Shown one piece after another: positions 35,778 through 44,489 of a DNA stretch of 62,799 bases (position 1 is the stretch's first letter; the number at the start of each line of letters is the position of its first letter). The notes under the pieces were generated by a model, which saw nothing but the letters and a program-made list of their open reading frames with translations, did not search any database and had not been told where the DNA came from. The position numbers were made by a program, and so were the translations under genes. Origin of the DNA: Pseudomonadota bacterium (GTDB lineage Bacteria > Pseudomonadota > Alphaproteobacteria > Azospirillales > Azospirillaceae); the NCBI GenBank assembly GCA_023423695.1, contig JAFAFA010000072.1:1-62799 (forward strand). Direction: 5' to 3'.

Positions 35778-36572
35778 TCAGACGTTCAGATCGACGATCA
35801 CCGGCACATGGTCCGACGGCTTCGGCTCCCAGCCGCGGGCGTCGCGCAGCACCTTGATGCCCTGCAACGCGCCTTCCAGCGGCGGGGTCACCCAGATGTG
35901 GTCCAGGCGCCGGCCGCGGTTCGAGGCCGCCCAGTCCTTCGCCCGGTAGCTCCACCAGGTGTAGAGCTTCTCCTCCGGCGGGACGAAGCGGCGCAGGGCG
36001 TCGACCCAGCCGGCCGAGGCCTGCATCGCCGACAGCTTCTCCACCTCGATCGGCGTGTGGGAGACCACCGACAGCAGTTCCTTGTGGCTCCACACGTCCT
36101 GTTCCAGAGGCGCGATGTTCAGGTCGCCGACCAGCACCATGGGACGGTCGGGCGTCCGCTCCGTGCCGAGCCAGTGGGTCATCTCGTCGAGGAACTGGAG
36201 CTTGTGGGCGAACTTGTCGTTCACCGCCGGGTCGGGAATGTCGCCCCCGGCGGGGATATAGACACAGTGCAGTTCGATCCCGCCCGGCAGATGGGCCAGT
36301 GCGTGGCGGCAGTCCTGCTTGCCGCACCAGTGCTGAACGTCATGCGAAGAGAAGGGCAGGCGCGACAGGATGGCGACGCCGTTGTAGCCCTTCATCCCGT
36401 GGATGTGGGCATGGACATAGCCGCGCTCCGCCAGGGGGCCGAGCGGGAAATCGGCGTCCACCACCTTGGTTTCCTGCAGGCAGATCACGTCCGGCCGCTC
36501 CTCCTCCATCAGGCGGAGGAGGAGGTCCAGACGCATGCGGACGGAATTGATGTTCCAGGTCGCAATGCGCAT
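35778..36572 (-). CDS. xthA: Exodeoxyribonuclease III
   Basis: This 264-residue DNA-repair nuclease opens MRIATWNINSVRMRL, then VICLQETKVVD with the metal-binding Glu, a central GYNGVAILSR, the catalytic VGDLNIAPLEQDVW, and the closing LDHIWVTPPL and SDHVPVIVDL with the catalytic Asp-His. It removes nucleotides 3' to 5' from double-stranded DNA and cleaves abasic sites. It starts at ATG 36572, ten bases after the stop of the upstream hydrolase, so they form an operon. A convergent stop-to-stop gap separates it from the histidine phosphatase. Confidence 0.95.
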   Translation of the reverse strand: MRIATWNINSVRMRLDLLLRLMEEERPDVICLQETKVVDADFPLGPLAERGYVHAHIHGMKGYNGVAILSRLPFSSHDVQHWCGKQDCRHALAHLPGGIELHCVYIPAGGDIPDPAVNDKFAHKLQFLDEMTHWLGTERTPDRPMVLVGDLNIAPLEQDVWSHKELLSVVSHTPIEVEKLSAMQASAGWVDALRRFVPPEEKLYTWWSYRAKDWAASNRGRRLDHIWVTPPLEGALQGIKVLRDARGWEPKPSDHVPVIVDLNV

Positions 36573-36582
36573 GTCCGGCGGC

Positions 36583-37266
36583 TCAGGCGATGGTCAGGGT
36601 CAGGGTGCTGACGCCTTCGACCTCGCCGGTCAGCACGTCGCCGGCCACCACCGCGCCGACGCCCTCCGGCGTGCCGGTGTAGATCAGGTCGCCCGGCTGC
36701 AGTTCGACCAGCCCGGACAGGTAGGAGATCGTCTCCGCCACCGACCAGATCAGGTCGGACAGGTCGCCCTTCTGCCGCGGCTCGCCATTCACCTGCAGGG
36801 TGACCGCGCCCTTGGCCGGATGACCGATGTCGGCGACGGTGCGGATGGCGGAACACGGCGCCGACTGGTCGAAGCCCTTGCCCATGTCCCAGGGCTTGCT
36901 TTCCTTCTTGGCCGCGTTCTGCAGGTCGCGCCGGGTCATGTCGAGCCCGACGGCATAGCCGAACACATGGTCCAGCGCCTGCTCGACCGGGATGTCGCGG
37001 CCGCCGGTCTTGATCGCCACCACCAGCTCGATCTCGTGGTGCAGGTTGGCGGTGCGGGGAGGATAGGGAATGGTGGCGCCGTCGGCGACGATGGCATCGG
37101 CCGGCTTCATGAAGAAGAAGGGCGGCTCGCGGTCGGGATCGGCACCCATCTCGCGCGCATGGGCGGCATAATTGCGGCCGACGCAGTAGATGCGGCGCAC
37201 CGGAAACGGATCGCCGCCCACGACGGGAACGGCCGGCTGGGACCACAGGGGAATGGCGAAGGCCAT
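36583..37266 (-). CDS. Fumarylacetoacetate hydrolase-family protein
   Basis: This 227-residue protein starts at ATG 37266 (MAFAIPLWSQPAVPVVGG) with GAGAG upstream; a TTG five codons earlier exists. The FAH fold signatures are IYCVGRNYAAHAREMG, PPFFFMKPADAIV, the metal ligands in HHEIELVVAI, GYAVGLDMTRRDLQ, and QPGDLIYTGTPEGVGAV. Such single-domain proteins include fumarylpyruvate hydrolases and oxaloacetate decarboxylases. The substrate is not fixed. It heads a two-gene unit with xthA. Confidence 0.92.
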   Translation of the reverse strand: MAFAIPLWSQPAVPVVGGDPFPVRRIYCVGRNYAAHAREMGADPDREPPFFFMKPADAIVADGATIPYPPRTANLHHEIELVVAIKTGGRDIPVEQALDHVFGYAVGLDMTRRDLQNAAKKESKPWDMGKGFDQSAPCSAIRTVADIGHPAKGAVTLQVNGEPRQKGDLSDLIWSVAETISYLSGLVELQPGDLIYTGTPEGVGAVVAGDVLTGEVEGVSTLTLTIA

Positions 37267-37690
37267 GTCATCGGCTCTCAAGGTTGGGACACTCCCGAAC
37301 AGCTAACCCGAAAGCCGCCGACGGACCAAGCGTCCAACCATCCGCCCTGCCCTGCAAAGCCATGTCGATTTCACTGTCGGGAAAGCGCCACCGGCAGGCC
37401 GACTCGGAGCACAACGAAGCCTAAGAACGAAGACGCCCGGTCTGGGGGGGACCGGGCGTCGGAAGCTCCGATTTGGGAACCCGCGCGCGGCAGGGGAAAC
37501 CGCAGGGCGGGCGATCGGCGTCAAATCGGCGTCGACCACTTCTTGACTCTTCAAGATGGAATTTGTACGAGCGTCAACCAATGCGTTTCACGCATATCTG
37601 ATATGCATATGATATCCCCCGTGCGGTTCTTGCTGACAAACGAAGGCCCTGCCCGCATTTTATCCGTTCATCCGACAATTCATCCAAAAC
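37267..37690. other. Divergent intergenic region, FAH gene to MarR gene
   Basis: These 424 bp hold an 11-bp GC hairpin (GACGCCCGGTC / GACCGGGCGTC, loop TGGGGGG, 37432-37460) with no T run on either side, and further right the palindromic MarR-type site. No protein-coding gene is convincing; a small RNA is possible. Confidence 0.5.
37592..37615. promoter_or_regulatory. Candidate MarR operator
   Basis: GCATATC-T-GATATGC (37592-37606) is a perfect inverted repeat and overlaps a second palindrome ATATGCATAT (37601-37610). It lies about 85 bp upstream of the marR start. MarR proteins commonly autorepress from such AT-rich palindromes. Confidence 0.55.
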
Positions 37691-38197
37691 ATGGCATCCA
37701 CGGTGACTGACAACGAGCGTTCCACCCCCGCCGACCGGCGGTCGCGTCTGCGCCCCGGCAAAAACGGCAAGCTCGCCCTTGGCCCCCTTCCGGAGCTCGT
37801 GGGTTACAACCTGCGCAAGGCTCAGGTCGCGGTGTTCCAGAGCTTTCAGAACGCGGTCGCTCCGCACGACATCACGCCCGGCCAGTTCGGCGTGCTGATC
37901 ATGATCCGGGAGAACGAGGGGCTGTCGCAGTCCGATCTGGGCACGGCGGTCGGCATCGACCGGTCGACCATGGTCGCGGTGATCGACCGTCTCGAGTCGC
38001 GCGGCCTCGTCGTCCGCGCCCCCTCGCCCAATGACCGCCGCTCTTACGCGCTGCGCCTGTCGCCGGAAGGCCAAGCGCTGATGGACGACCTGACTCCGCG
38101 CGTCCAGGCCCACGACCAGAGCATGGTCAAGGATCTGTCCCCGGAAGAGCAGGCGCAGTTCATCGACTTCCTGCGCCGCGTGTCGCGGGCGAAGTAA
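37691..38197 (+). CDS. MarR-family transcriptional regulator
   Basis: This 168-residue winged-helix repressor has a basic Ser/Arg-rich N-terminal tail (1-35). The MarR core follows, with VAPHDITPGQFGVLIMIRENEG, the recognition helix LGTAVGIDRSTMVAVIDRLE and the wing APSPNDRRSYALRLSPEG with its Asp-Arg motif, then the dimer helices to residue 168. It probably senses a phenolic compound or similar ligand. The divergent FAH-type hydrolase gene, an aromatic-degradation family, may be a target. Its terminator follows at 38241. Confidence 0.9.
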   Translation: MASTVTDNERSTPADRRSRLRPGKNGKLALGPLPELVGYNLRKAQVAVFQSFQNAVAPHDITPGQFGVLIMIRENEGLSQSDLGTAVGIDRSTMVAVIDRLESRGLVVRAPSPNDRRSYALRLSPEGQALMDDLTPRVQAHDQSMVKDLSPEEQAQFIDFLRRVSRAK

Positions 38198-38240
38198 GGG
38201 GCGCCGTCCCTTCCGTTCCAGGCACCGGAAACGACTATGA

Positions 38241-38285
38241 GCCCGCTCCGCACCGGCAATTGCCGGATGCGGGGCGGGCTTTTCT
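38241..38285 (+). terminator. Terminator after the marR gene
   Basis: A long stem from GCCCGC-CCGCA-CCGGCA with its complement is centred on CAATTG and followed by TTTTCTATTT. Confidence 0.85.
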
Positions 38286-38328
38286 ATTTGGAGTTTTCGC
38301 AGGAACGAAGGCTCTCGGGACCAAAACG

Positions 38329-38360
38329 AAAAAGGCTCAGCTTTTCAGCTGAGCCTTTTT
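38329..38360 (-). terminator. Bidirectional-looking terminator beside tRNA-Ser
   Basis: A 14-bp stem AAAAAGGCTCAGCT / AGCTGAGCCTTTTT with a TTTC loop lies 25 bp past the tRNA 3' end. On the minus strand it ends in five T residues. Confidence 0.9.
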
Positions 38361-38384
38361 AGCGGGTCTATCCCGGAAACTTAG

Positions 38385-38475
38385 TGGCGGAGGGAGAGGG
38401 ATTCGAACCCTCGATACGCTTTTGACGTATACACACTTTCCAGGCGTGCGCCTTCAACCGCTCGGCCACCCCTCC
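38385..38475 (-). tRNA. tRNA-Ser (anticodon GGA)
   Basis: This 91-nt transcript reads GGAGGGGTGGCCGAGCGGTT at its 5' end with a long variable arm (GTATACG-TCAAAAG-CGTAT), the T-loop GGTTCGAATCC, and an encoded CCA. The anticodon loop is C-T-GGA-A-A; the anticodon triplet is the complement of bases 38439-38441. The acceptor stem pairs GGAGGGG with TCCCTCC. The long extra arm confirms a class II serine tRNA, reading UCC and UCU codons. Confidence 0.97.
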
Positions 38476-38556
38476 GTAGAGGCCCGCGTTATAGCCAGAG
38501 GTTCGCGGCTATGCAAGCCTCCGTTTCACGCGGGCGACGCTTTTTTTCGTAATGCC

Positions 38557-39354
38557 TCAAACCACCCCGATTTCATCCACGAGTGCGCCGACCGTGCGGC
38601 ACAGCAGGTCCAGATCCTGGGGGCGGGACAAGCGGTGGTCGCCGTCCTTCACCAGGGTGACGCGGACGTCTTCGCCCGTCAGCGTCTCGGCGATTCGCAG
38701 GCTGAGTTGCCAGGGAACGTCGGGGTCGCGCTGACCGTGCAGCAGGCGGACAGGACCGCCATAGGCGATGGGGCCGCGCAGCAGCAGATGGTTGCGGCCG
38801 TCCTCGATCAGGGCGCGGGTGATCGGCTGGGGTTCCGGGCCATAGTCCGACGGCCGGTTCCACACGCCCTGCTCCATGATCTGGCGGCGGACGTCGGCTT
38901 CGAAGATGTCCCACATCAGGTCTTCGGTGAAATCGGGGGCCGGCGCGATGCCGACCAGCCCGGCCACCCGCTCCGGCCGGCGGAGCGCGGTCAGCAGCAT
39001 CATCCAGCCGCCCATGGAGGAGCCGACCAGGATCTGCGGCCCCTTAGTCACCCGGTCCAGCACCGCCAGAGCGTCGTCGGCCCACAGGCCGATGGTGCCG
39101 TCGGCAAAACGGCCGCTGGAGGCGCCGTGGCCTTGATAGTCGAAGCGGGTGAAGGACAGGCCGCGCTCCACCGCCCAGGCCTCCAGCGTGGTGGCCTTGC
39201 CGCCGGTCATGTCGGACATGAAGCCACCCAGGAACATGACGCCGGGCTTGCCCTGCCCGGACGGACCGGCAGGGGTGTGGTGATAGGCTATGGTCGCCGC
39301 ACCGCGCGTTAGGCTATGGTGCGCGCCGCCCGGTTGGGCTGCGGTTTCGGTCAT
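38557..39354 (-). CDS. Alpha/beta hydrolase
   Basis: This 265-residue hydrolase starts at ATG 39354 (MTETAAQPGGAHHSLTRGAA). The catalytic Ser113 is in the elbow VGSSMGGWMML, followed by the Asp in LLHGQRDPDVPW and the His in KDGDHRLSRP. The oxyanion loop is FLGGFMSDMTG and the HGASSGRF loop follows FDYQGHG. The wording resembles the ABHD10/acyl-protein-thioesterase-like branch, but no substrate is known. It is divergent from the glycosyltransferase gene and ends just beyond the tRNA. Confidence 0.88.
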   Translation of the reverse strand: MTETAAQPGGAHHSLTRGAATIAYHHTPAGPSGQGKPGVMFLGGFMSDMTGGKATTLEAWAVERGLSFTRFDYQGHGASSGRFADGTIGLWADDALAVLDRVTKGPQILVGSSMGGWMMLLTALRRPERVAGLVGIAPAPDFTEDLMWDIFEADVRRQIMEQGVWNRPSDYGPEPQPITRALIEDGRNHLLLRGPIAYGGPVRLLHGQRDPDVPWQLSLRIAETLTGEDVRVTLVKDGDHRLSRPQDLDLLCRTVGALVDEIGVV

Positions 39355-39467
39355 ACGGTCACCTTCGACAACGGATGCCGGCCTGCGGTCGGACACCGGT
39401 TCGACGGACGCCGGCATGCCGGGGCCCGCGGCCGGTCCCGGGCCGCCCCTTGCGAGCAGCCGGCATC

Positions 39468-40718
39468 ATGGATTTCGACCCACACCTTACCACCGACCAG
39501 TCCCCGCGCAACGCGGACACCCGTCAGGACGCCCCGGCATCGCGCTGGCAAGGCCAGTGGCCGGGCGGGCGGGCGCCGACGGTGCTGCAGGTGGTGCCGA
39601 CCCTGGTCACCGGCGGGGCGGAGCGCGGCTGCATCGACATGGCGCTCGCCCTGCAGGCGGCCGGCGGCACGCCGCTGGTGGCCTCGGAAGGCGGGCCGAT
39701 GGTGCGCGAACTGGACCGCGCCCGCATCACCCACCTCACGCTGCCGCTGGCATCGAAGAACCCGCTGACCATCCGCCGCAACGCCCGCCGGCTGGCCGCC
39801 ATCATCCGCGAGCACAAGGTGGACATCGTCCATGCCCGCTCCCGCGCCCCGGCCTGGAGCGCGTGGCTGGCCTGCCGCGAGACCGGCGCCCGCTACATGA
39901 CCACCTTCCACGCCCCCTACAATTTCGGGTCGGGGCCGGTCGGCGGCCGGCTGAAGCGCTGGTACAACTCGGTGATGGCGCGGGGCGAGCGGGTGATCGC
40001 CATCTCCGGCTTCATCCGCGACCATGTGCTGGGCAACTACCCGGTCGATCCGGCGCGGGTGCGCGTCATCCATCGCGGCATCGACCGCGCCGTCTTCGCC
40101 CCCGACCGGGTCAGCCCGACGCGGCTGGTGACGCTCGCCAAGCAATGGAACCTGCCGGACGACCGGCCGGTGATCCTGCTGCCCGGCCGGCTGACCCGCT
40201 GGAAGGGCCAGATCGTGCTGATCGACGCGCTGGCCAAGCTGGGGCGCAAGGATGTGCTGGCCCTGCTGGTCGGCTCCGACCAGGGCCGCACCGGCTACCG
40301 GGAGGAGTTGGAGAACCGCATCGCCACCAACGGCCTGCGCGGCGTGGTGCGGATGACCGATCATTGCAGCGACATGGCCGCGGCCTACCTGTTGTCGACG
40401 GTGGTCGTCTCGGCCTCGCGGGAACCGGAAGCCTTCGGGCGGGTGATCGTGGAGGCCCAGGCGATGGGCAAGCCGGTGATCGTCTCGGCCATCGGCGCCT
40501 ATCAGGAAACCGTCGTCCCCGGCGAAACCGCCTGGGTGGTGCCGCCGGACGATCCCGAAGCGCTGGCCCGGGCGCTGGACGAGGCGCTGTCGCTGACCCC
40601 GGAGCAGCGCGACGCCATCGGCGCCCGCGCCATGGCCTTCGTGGCGGACCGCTACACCAAGGATCGCATGTGCGCCGATACGCTGGCGGTCTATGCGGAG
40701 TTGCTGCAACCACGCTGA
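39468..40718 (+). CDS. GT4-family glycosyltransferase
   Basis: The protein has 416 residues from ATG 39468 (MDFDPHLTTDQSPRNADTRQ). The N-terminal domain has LQVVPTLVTGGAERGCIDMA and VHARSRAPAWSA. The C-terminal donor domain has VILLPGRLTRWKGQ and the closing EAFGRVIVEAQAMGKPVIVS with EX7E spacing, then GAYQETVVPGETAWVVPP. This is a retaining GT-B enzyme that transfers a nucleotide-sugar moiety to a polysaccharide or lipid acceptor. No other polysaccharide genes are near, and the next gene (HAD hydrolase) follows by 55 bp. Confidence 0.92.
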   Translation: MDFDPHLTTDQSPRNADTRQDAPASRWQGQWPGGRAPTVLQVVPTLVTGGAERGCIDMALALQAAGGTPLVASEGGPMVRELDRARITHLTLPLASKNPLTIRRNARRLAAIIREHKVDIVHARSRAPAWSAWLACRETGARYMTTFHAPYNFGSGPVGGRLKRWYNSVMARGERVIAISGFIRDHVLGNYPVDPARVRVIHRGIDRAVFAPDRVSPTRLVTLAKQWNLPDDRPVILLPGRLTRWKGQIVLIDALAKLGRKDVLALLVGSDQGRTGYREELENRIATNGLRGVVRMTDHCSDMAAAYLLSTVVVSASREPEAFGRVIVEAQAMGKPVIVSAIGAYQETVVPGETAWVVPPDDPEALARALDEALSLTPEQRDAIGARAMAFVADRYTKDRMCADTLAVYAELLQPR

Positions 40719-40773
40719 GACCGGCCTGTTGACGCAATCCGACCTTCATCCCACCATCAACCGACCGGACACC

Positions 40774-41652
40774 ATGGCCGACATCCGACAGATTTCCGGC
40801 ATCGCCGAGGTCATCGACCGCTACGACGGGTTCATCCTGGACCTGTGGGGCGTTCTGCATGACGGCGAGCAGCCCTATCCCGGCGTGCCCGACTGCCTGG
40901 ACCGCATGCGCGCCGCCGGCAAGACCCTGTGCCTGCTGTCCAACGCCCCGCGCCGCACCCCCGGCGTGATCGAGAAGCTCGACGGCATGGGGTTGGGGCG
41001 CGAGCGCTACCACCATGTCATGACGTCGGGCGAGGCGACCTATGAAGCCCTGCGCGACCGCGACGATCCCTGGCACGCGGCACTCGGCCGGCGGCTCTAC
41101 CACATCGGGCCGGACCGCGACACCGACGTCTATGACGGGCTCGGCTATCAGGTTGCGGCAACCCCGGCGGAGGCAGACTTCGTCGTCAACACCGGCATCG
41201 TGACCTTCGGCGAGACGGTGGCGGATTATCAGCCGCAACTGGACGCCTGTCTTGCCGCCGGACTGCCGATGCTCTGCGCCAACCCGGATCTCGTGGTGAT
41301 GGTCGGGCCGATGCTGGTGATCTGCGCCGGCACGCTGGCTGCCCGCTACGCGGAGATGGGCGGCGACGTTCGCCAGCACGGCAAGCCCCATGCCCCGGTC
41401 TACGAGCGCTGCTTCAAGCTGCTGGGCATCGCGGATAAAAGCCGCATCCTGGGGGTGGGCGACAGCCTGCGCACCGATGTCGCCGGCGCCAACGCCGCCG
41501 GGATCGACGTGGCGCTGGTCACCGCCGGCATCCACCAGGAGGAACTGGGCGGGGCGGCCTGGGGCGAGGCGGTGGACCCGGTCAACCTGCGGGCGCTGGC
41601 CGGTGCCACCGGCCACATGCCGACCTATGCGGTGCCAAGCCTGCGCTGGTGA
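40774..41652 (+). CDS. TIGR01459-type HAD-superfamily hydrolase
   Basis: This 292-residue hydrolase has the HAD nucleophile motif FILDLWGVLHDGEQPYPG, motif II CLLSNAPRRTPG, and the C-terminal GVGDSLRTDVAGANAAGIDV that carries the acidic pair. The layout with a C2 cap (pyridoxal-phosphate phosphatase or NagD type) matches the TIGR01459 subgroup common in alphaproteobacteria. It dephosphorylates small metabolites; the exact one is unknown. Start ATG 40774. It probably shares the transcript of the glycosyltransferase. Confidence 0.92.
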   Translation: MADIRQISGIAEVIDRYDGFILDLWGVLHDGEQPYPGVPDCLDRMRAAGKTLCLLSNAPRRTPGVIEKLDGMGLGRERYHHVMTSGEATYEALRDRDDPWHAALGRRLYHIGPDRDTDVYDGLGYQVAATPAEADFVVNTGIVTFGETVADYQPQLDACLAAGLPMLCANPDLVVMVGPMLVICAGTLAARYAEMGGDVRQHGKPHAPVYERCFKLLGIADKSRILGVGDSLRTDVAGANAAGIDVALVTAGIHQEELGGAAWGEAVDPVNLRALAGATGHMPTYAVPSLRW

Positions 41653-41686
41653 GCATTCGTTGCGCTCGGGCGGGGCACCCGCCCCG

Positions 41687-42004
41687 TCAGTCCATCGGAA
41701 CCGCGTCGTCCAGCGCCCTGCGCAGGAGGGGCGACGGACCGTCTTCCGAAAAGCCGCGGCTGCCGATGGCGGTGCGGAAATAGCTGACGATGAACACGCG
41801 GATGGAGGCGGTCAGGTTCGCCTCCCCCCGCCGTTCGTCGATCCGGCTGCAAATCTCGTTCAAGCTCAGCCGTTCACGCTCGCAGATTTCCTTCAGCGAG
41901 TCCCAGATGTACGGCTCCATCCTGAGGCTTGTTCGGCGCCCGCTCACCTTCACGTTGCGGCAGAGCAGCCCCGGCCCTTCCTTACCTCCGCCCGTGCCCG
42001 CCAT
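41687..42004 (-). CDS. Ribbon-helix-helix domain protein
   Basis: This 105-residue protein has a body matching the RHH_4 ribbon-helix-helix type: KVSGRRTSLRMEPYIWDSLK supplies the beta-strand and first helix, ICERERLSLNEICSRIDERR the turn and second helix, then the conserved NLTASIRVFIVSYFR. Such proteins bind DNA as dimers and are common in alphaproteobacteria. Whether this one is a regulator or an antitoxin is unknown; no toxin gene is adjacent. Start ATG 42004, convergent with the HAD gene. Confidence 0.88.
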   Translation of the reverse strand: MAGTGGGKEGPGLLCRNVKVSGRRTSLRMEPYIWDSLKEICERERLSLNEICSRIDERRGEANLTASIRVFIVSYFRTAIGSRGFSEDGPSPLLRRALDDAVPMD

Positions 42005-42322
42005 GGGAATTCCCGTTCCTCATCCGTTGCGCGTTCCACCCGCCTAGGTTCGGGCCAATACATCCATTTGTGTGACGATATTGCAAGTGGCGTGTGCCAT
42101 CCAAGTCCATTTCGACCCACGGCTGCGGTTCGGCGCGACAATCGGGCGCAGGCGGGTATCGTCTCCAACCGCAGACCGGCAGGTTGCCGGGAAAAGCCGC
42201 TTCCCTTGGCTCACACCTTCGCTATACCAGTGCCGAGTCATTCCTGCGGGAATCGGGCGGACACCGATGGGGCGGCACGGCCTGAGCGGACGGGCCGGGC
42301 GGTGGAAGAGGAAGGATCGGCG
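42005..42322. other. Divergent intergenic region upstream of an exported protein
   Basis: These 318 bp contain a plausible promoter TTCCCT-N16-TATACC near 42205-42235 reading into the next gene. No small gene, riboswitch or repeat was found. Confidence 0.4.
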
Positions 42323-43495
42323 ATGAAGCGACCGGGAAACGGACGATTCGCAGGCTGTGTCGCGGCCTGTGCCATCGCTGCCCTGTTGGCCGGCGGAGTC
42401 GCTCCTGCCCTGCCCTTCGGATATGCCGAGGCCGCGGAAGCCGTCCTCGCTGAACAGATTCCGGAAGCCGTCCTCCGTGCGCGCATCGAGGCGATGCTGC
42501 CGGCGCCCTGGCGCATCGAATCGTTGATGGTGGAGCCGCTGTCCAACGCGGCCGCTCAATCGATGGAACCGCAGGCGGCGGCGCGGGCGACCGCAAAGCT
42601 GGTGCTGGGCGCCCCGACCTATCTGGTCGACAGCCGCGAAGGGCCGGTGACCTTCCTGCGCCCGGCGGCCGATGCCGGTCTCGTCAAGAGCTGGGTCGCG
42701 ACCGCGCTCGGCGCCCGCGGGGCCAATGGCTGGACGGTCACGCTGACGCCGCAGGACCCCGGCCTGCTCGACGGCATCGGCAAGCCCGCTTCGGAACTGC
42801 CCGGCCGCACCGTGGTGCTGGGCACGGCCGAAGCAAGGAGCCTGCGCGAGCAGTTGGACCGCGACGCCGCACAACGGCTGGCCGACGACACCGAACGCCG
42901 CCGGCGCGAAGAGGAACGGCTGGCCCAGCAAACCGCCGCGGCCAGGGCCGAGGCGGCCCGTGCCGAGACGGAACGCCGGGCGGTAGAGGCGCGCATCTCC
43001 CAGCTGGCGGACCTGCGGGGCAAGCTGGCCGGCACCGACCGCGCGGTGCGGTTGGCCGCCTTCGAAGCGGCGCTGGGCGGCAACGACCCGGCACTGCGCC
43101 AGACGGCGATGGAGGCGGCGCTGCAAAGCCGCGATCCGGTGGTCGCCAATCTGGCGCTGAAGGACTGGATCGCCCGCCGCCGCGCCGTGCCGGTCCAGCT
43201 CTACGCCACCAAGGAGGACCCGAGTTCCGAGGTGGTCGTTCAAAATCTCGGGCCGTTGACCCTGGAGATCGACGGCTTCAGCCCGGTCAACGGGGCGCTG
43301 GCCGGCAAGATGGGCGCCCCCGGCTACAGCATCGCGCGGCCGTCCAGCATCGTCGGCACCCTGGCGCAGACCGAACTGGCGGTGAACTCCTTCGGCTGCG
43401 CCCTGACCCTGCGGCTGACCGAACACCGGACGCTGGACGGGCTTCTGCGCTGCCAGACCCTGCCGACGCTGATCGCCCGCATCACGCTTGACTGA
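42323..43495 (+). CDS. Exported coiled-coil protein
   Basis: This 390-residue protein has a Sec signal peptide (residues 1-37, ending near YAEA), a domain with an IPEAVLRARIEAMLPAPWRI opening, and a heavily charged coiled-coil helix about 165-240 (LREQLDRDAAQRLADDTERR and REEERLAQQTAAARAEAARA). The C-terminal region from about 245 is rich in LAGTDRAVRLAAFEAALGGN-type segments like HEAT or alpha-helical repeats and ends with NSFGCALTLRLTEHR. The family is not recognised. It likely acts in the periplasm, perhaps with the SH3 protein 13 bp downstream. Confidence 0.75.
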   Translation: MKRPGNGRFAGCVAACAIAALLAGGVAPALPFGYAEAAEAVLAEQIPEAVLRARIEAMLPAPWRIESLMVEPLSNAAAQSMEPQAAARATAKLVLGAPTYLVDSREGPVTFLRPAADAGLVKSWVATALGARGANGWTVTLTPQDPGLLDGIGKPASELPGRTVVLGTAEARSLREQLDRDAAQRLADDTERRRREEERLAQQTAAARAEAARAETERRAVEARISQLADLRGKLAGTDRAVRLAAFEAALGGNDPALRQTAMEAALQSRDPVVANLALKDWIARRRAVPVQLYATKEDPSSEVVVQNLGPLTLEIDGFSPVNGALAGKMGAPGYSIARPSSIVGTLAQTELAVNSFGCALTLRLTEHRTLDGLLRCQTLPTLIARITLD

Positions 43496-43508
43496 GGGGC
43501 GAGAGACG

Positions 43509-44489
43509 ATGGGCGACGCGTTTCCGAAAGGGCTCCGGCGGATCGCAGCGCTGTCCCTGCTGCTGGCCGCCCCCTCCGGTGTGCTGGCCCAGATGCCGGC
43601 GGAGACACCGGCCGAGCGCTTCACCCCGCCCGCCGCCCCGATCGTCTCCCTGCCACGCCTGACCCCGGCACAGCCCGTTTCGCCTTTGCCCAATCCCGCC
43701 GTGCTCTGGGAACATCCGCCGGAGGTGCCCGCCCCGCTGTCGCCGGTCAGCCCGCAGGCCGGCCCGGCACCCACCCCGATCCGGATGCCCACTCCCGCGG
43801 CGAGGGCACCGGAGCCGAAGCCTGCCGATCTCCAGAACACCGACCGAAGGACTGCCGGAACGGGACAGGCTTTGGCCGCCGTTCCTCCCCTGCCGCCGGT
43901 GAAGCCGCAGCCCGAACCCGCCGCCCAGGCGGCACCGAAAGGGCTGGAGAAGACCGCTGCCGCCCGGCGGACGATGGTCGCCACCGCCGGCATCTACCTG
44001 CGCGCCACGCCGGACGCCAAAGGCCGCGTCCTCGATACCGTGGAGAAAGGCGACCGCGTGGACGCCTTCGGCGCGCCGGTGAACGGCTGGCAACGGGTGG
44101 GCCGGGCCGGCAAGCCGCAGGGCTACGTCACCAGCGCCTACCTGACGGAGGTCGCGGCCGACCGCGGCGAGCCAGCCTCCCCGACCAAACCCGGCCGCTA
44201 TGCCAAAGCCGACCGGGAGGACCGCGGCTGCGCCCTGCCCGGCGACCTGCCCAGGGTCCAATCGGAGCGGGCGCAGACCACCCGCCTGCCCCAAGGAACC
44301 GTCGCCCGGCTGCGCGCCGCCGGCAATTTGCGCGTCGCCCCGGTCTGCGATGCCAAGGTGCTGGACGTGCTGGATGCGGGCGAGCGTGTGACGGTGATGG
44401 AAGCCGTCGGCGGCTGGTACAAGGTCGGGCAGAAGGGCAAGGCGCTGGGCTATGTCGGCGCGGCGCTGCTCGCCCCCGCCAAACGCTGA
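43509..44489 (+). CDS. Exported protein with two SH3-type domains
   Basis: The protein has 326 residues. Signal peptide 1-27 or so (ending GVLA), then a Pro-rich linker of about 110 residues. Two bacterial SH3-like domains follow, one from TMVATAGIYLRATPDAKGRV to YVTSAYLTEV and one from VARLRAAGNLRVAPVCDAKV to YVGAALLAPAKR. Such domains bind peptidoglycan stem peptides. The start ATG 43509 has GGGGCGAGAG upstream, 13 bp after the coiled-coil gene, so the two are co-transcribed. It probably tethers to the cell wall. Confidence 0.82.
   Translation: MGDAFPKGLRRIAALSLLLAAPSGVLAQMPAETPAERFTPPAAPIVSLPRLTPAQPVSPLPNPAVLWEHPPEVPAPLSPVSPQAGPAPTPIRMPTPAARAPEPKPADLQNTDRRTAGTGQALAAVPPLPPVKPQPEPAAQAAPKGLEKTAAARRTMVATAGIYLRATPDAKGRVLDTVEKGDRVDAFGAPVNGWQRVGRAGKPQGYVTSAYLTEVAADRGEPASPTKPGRYAKADREDRGCALPGDLPRVQSERAQTTRLPQGTVARLRAAGNLRVAPVCDAKVLDVLDAGERVTVMEAVGGWYKVGQKGKALGYVGAALLAPAKR

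Noticed and set aside
38385..38475. tRNA-Ser as an integration site for a genomic island
   Set aside because: No integrase, no direct repeat of the tRNA 3' end and no accessory cargo next to it.
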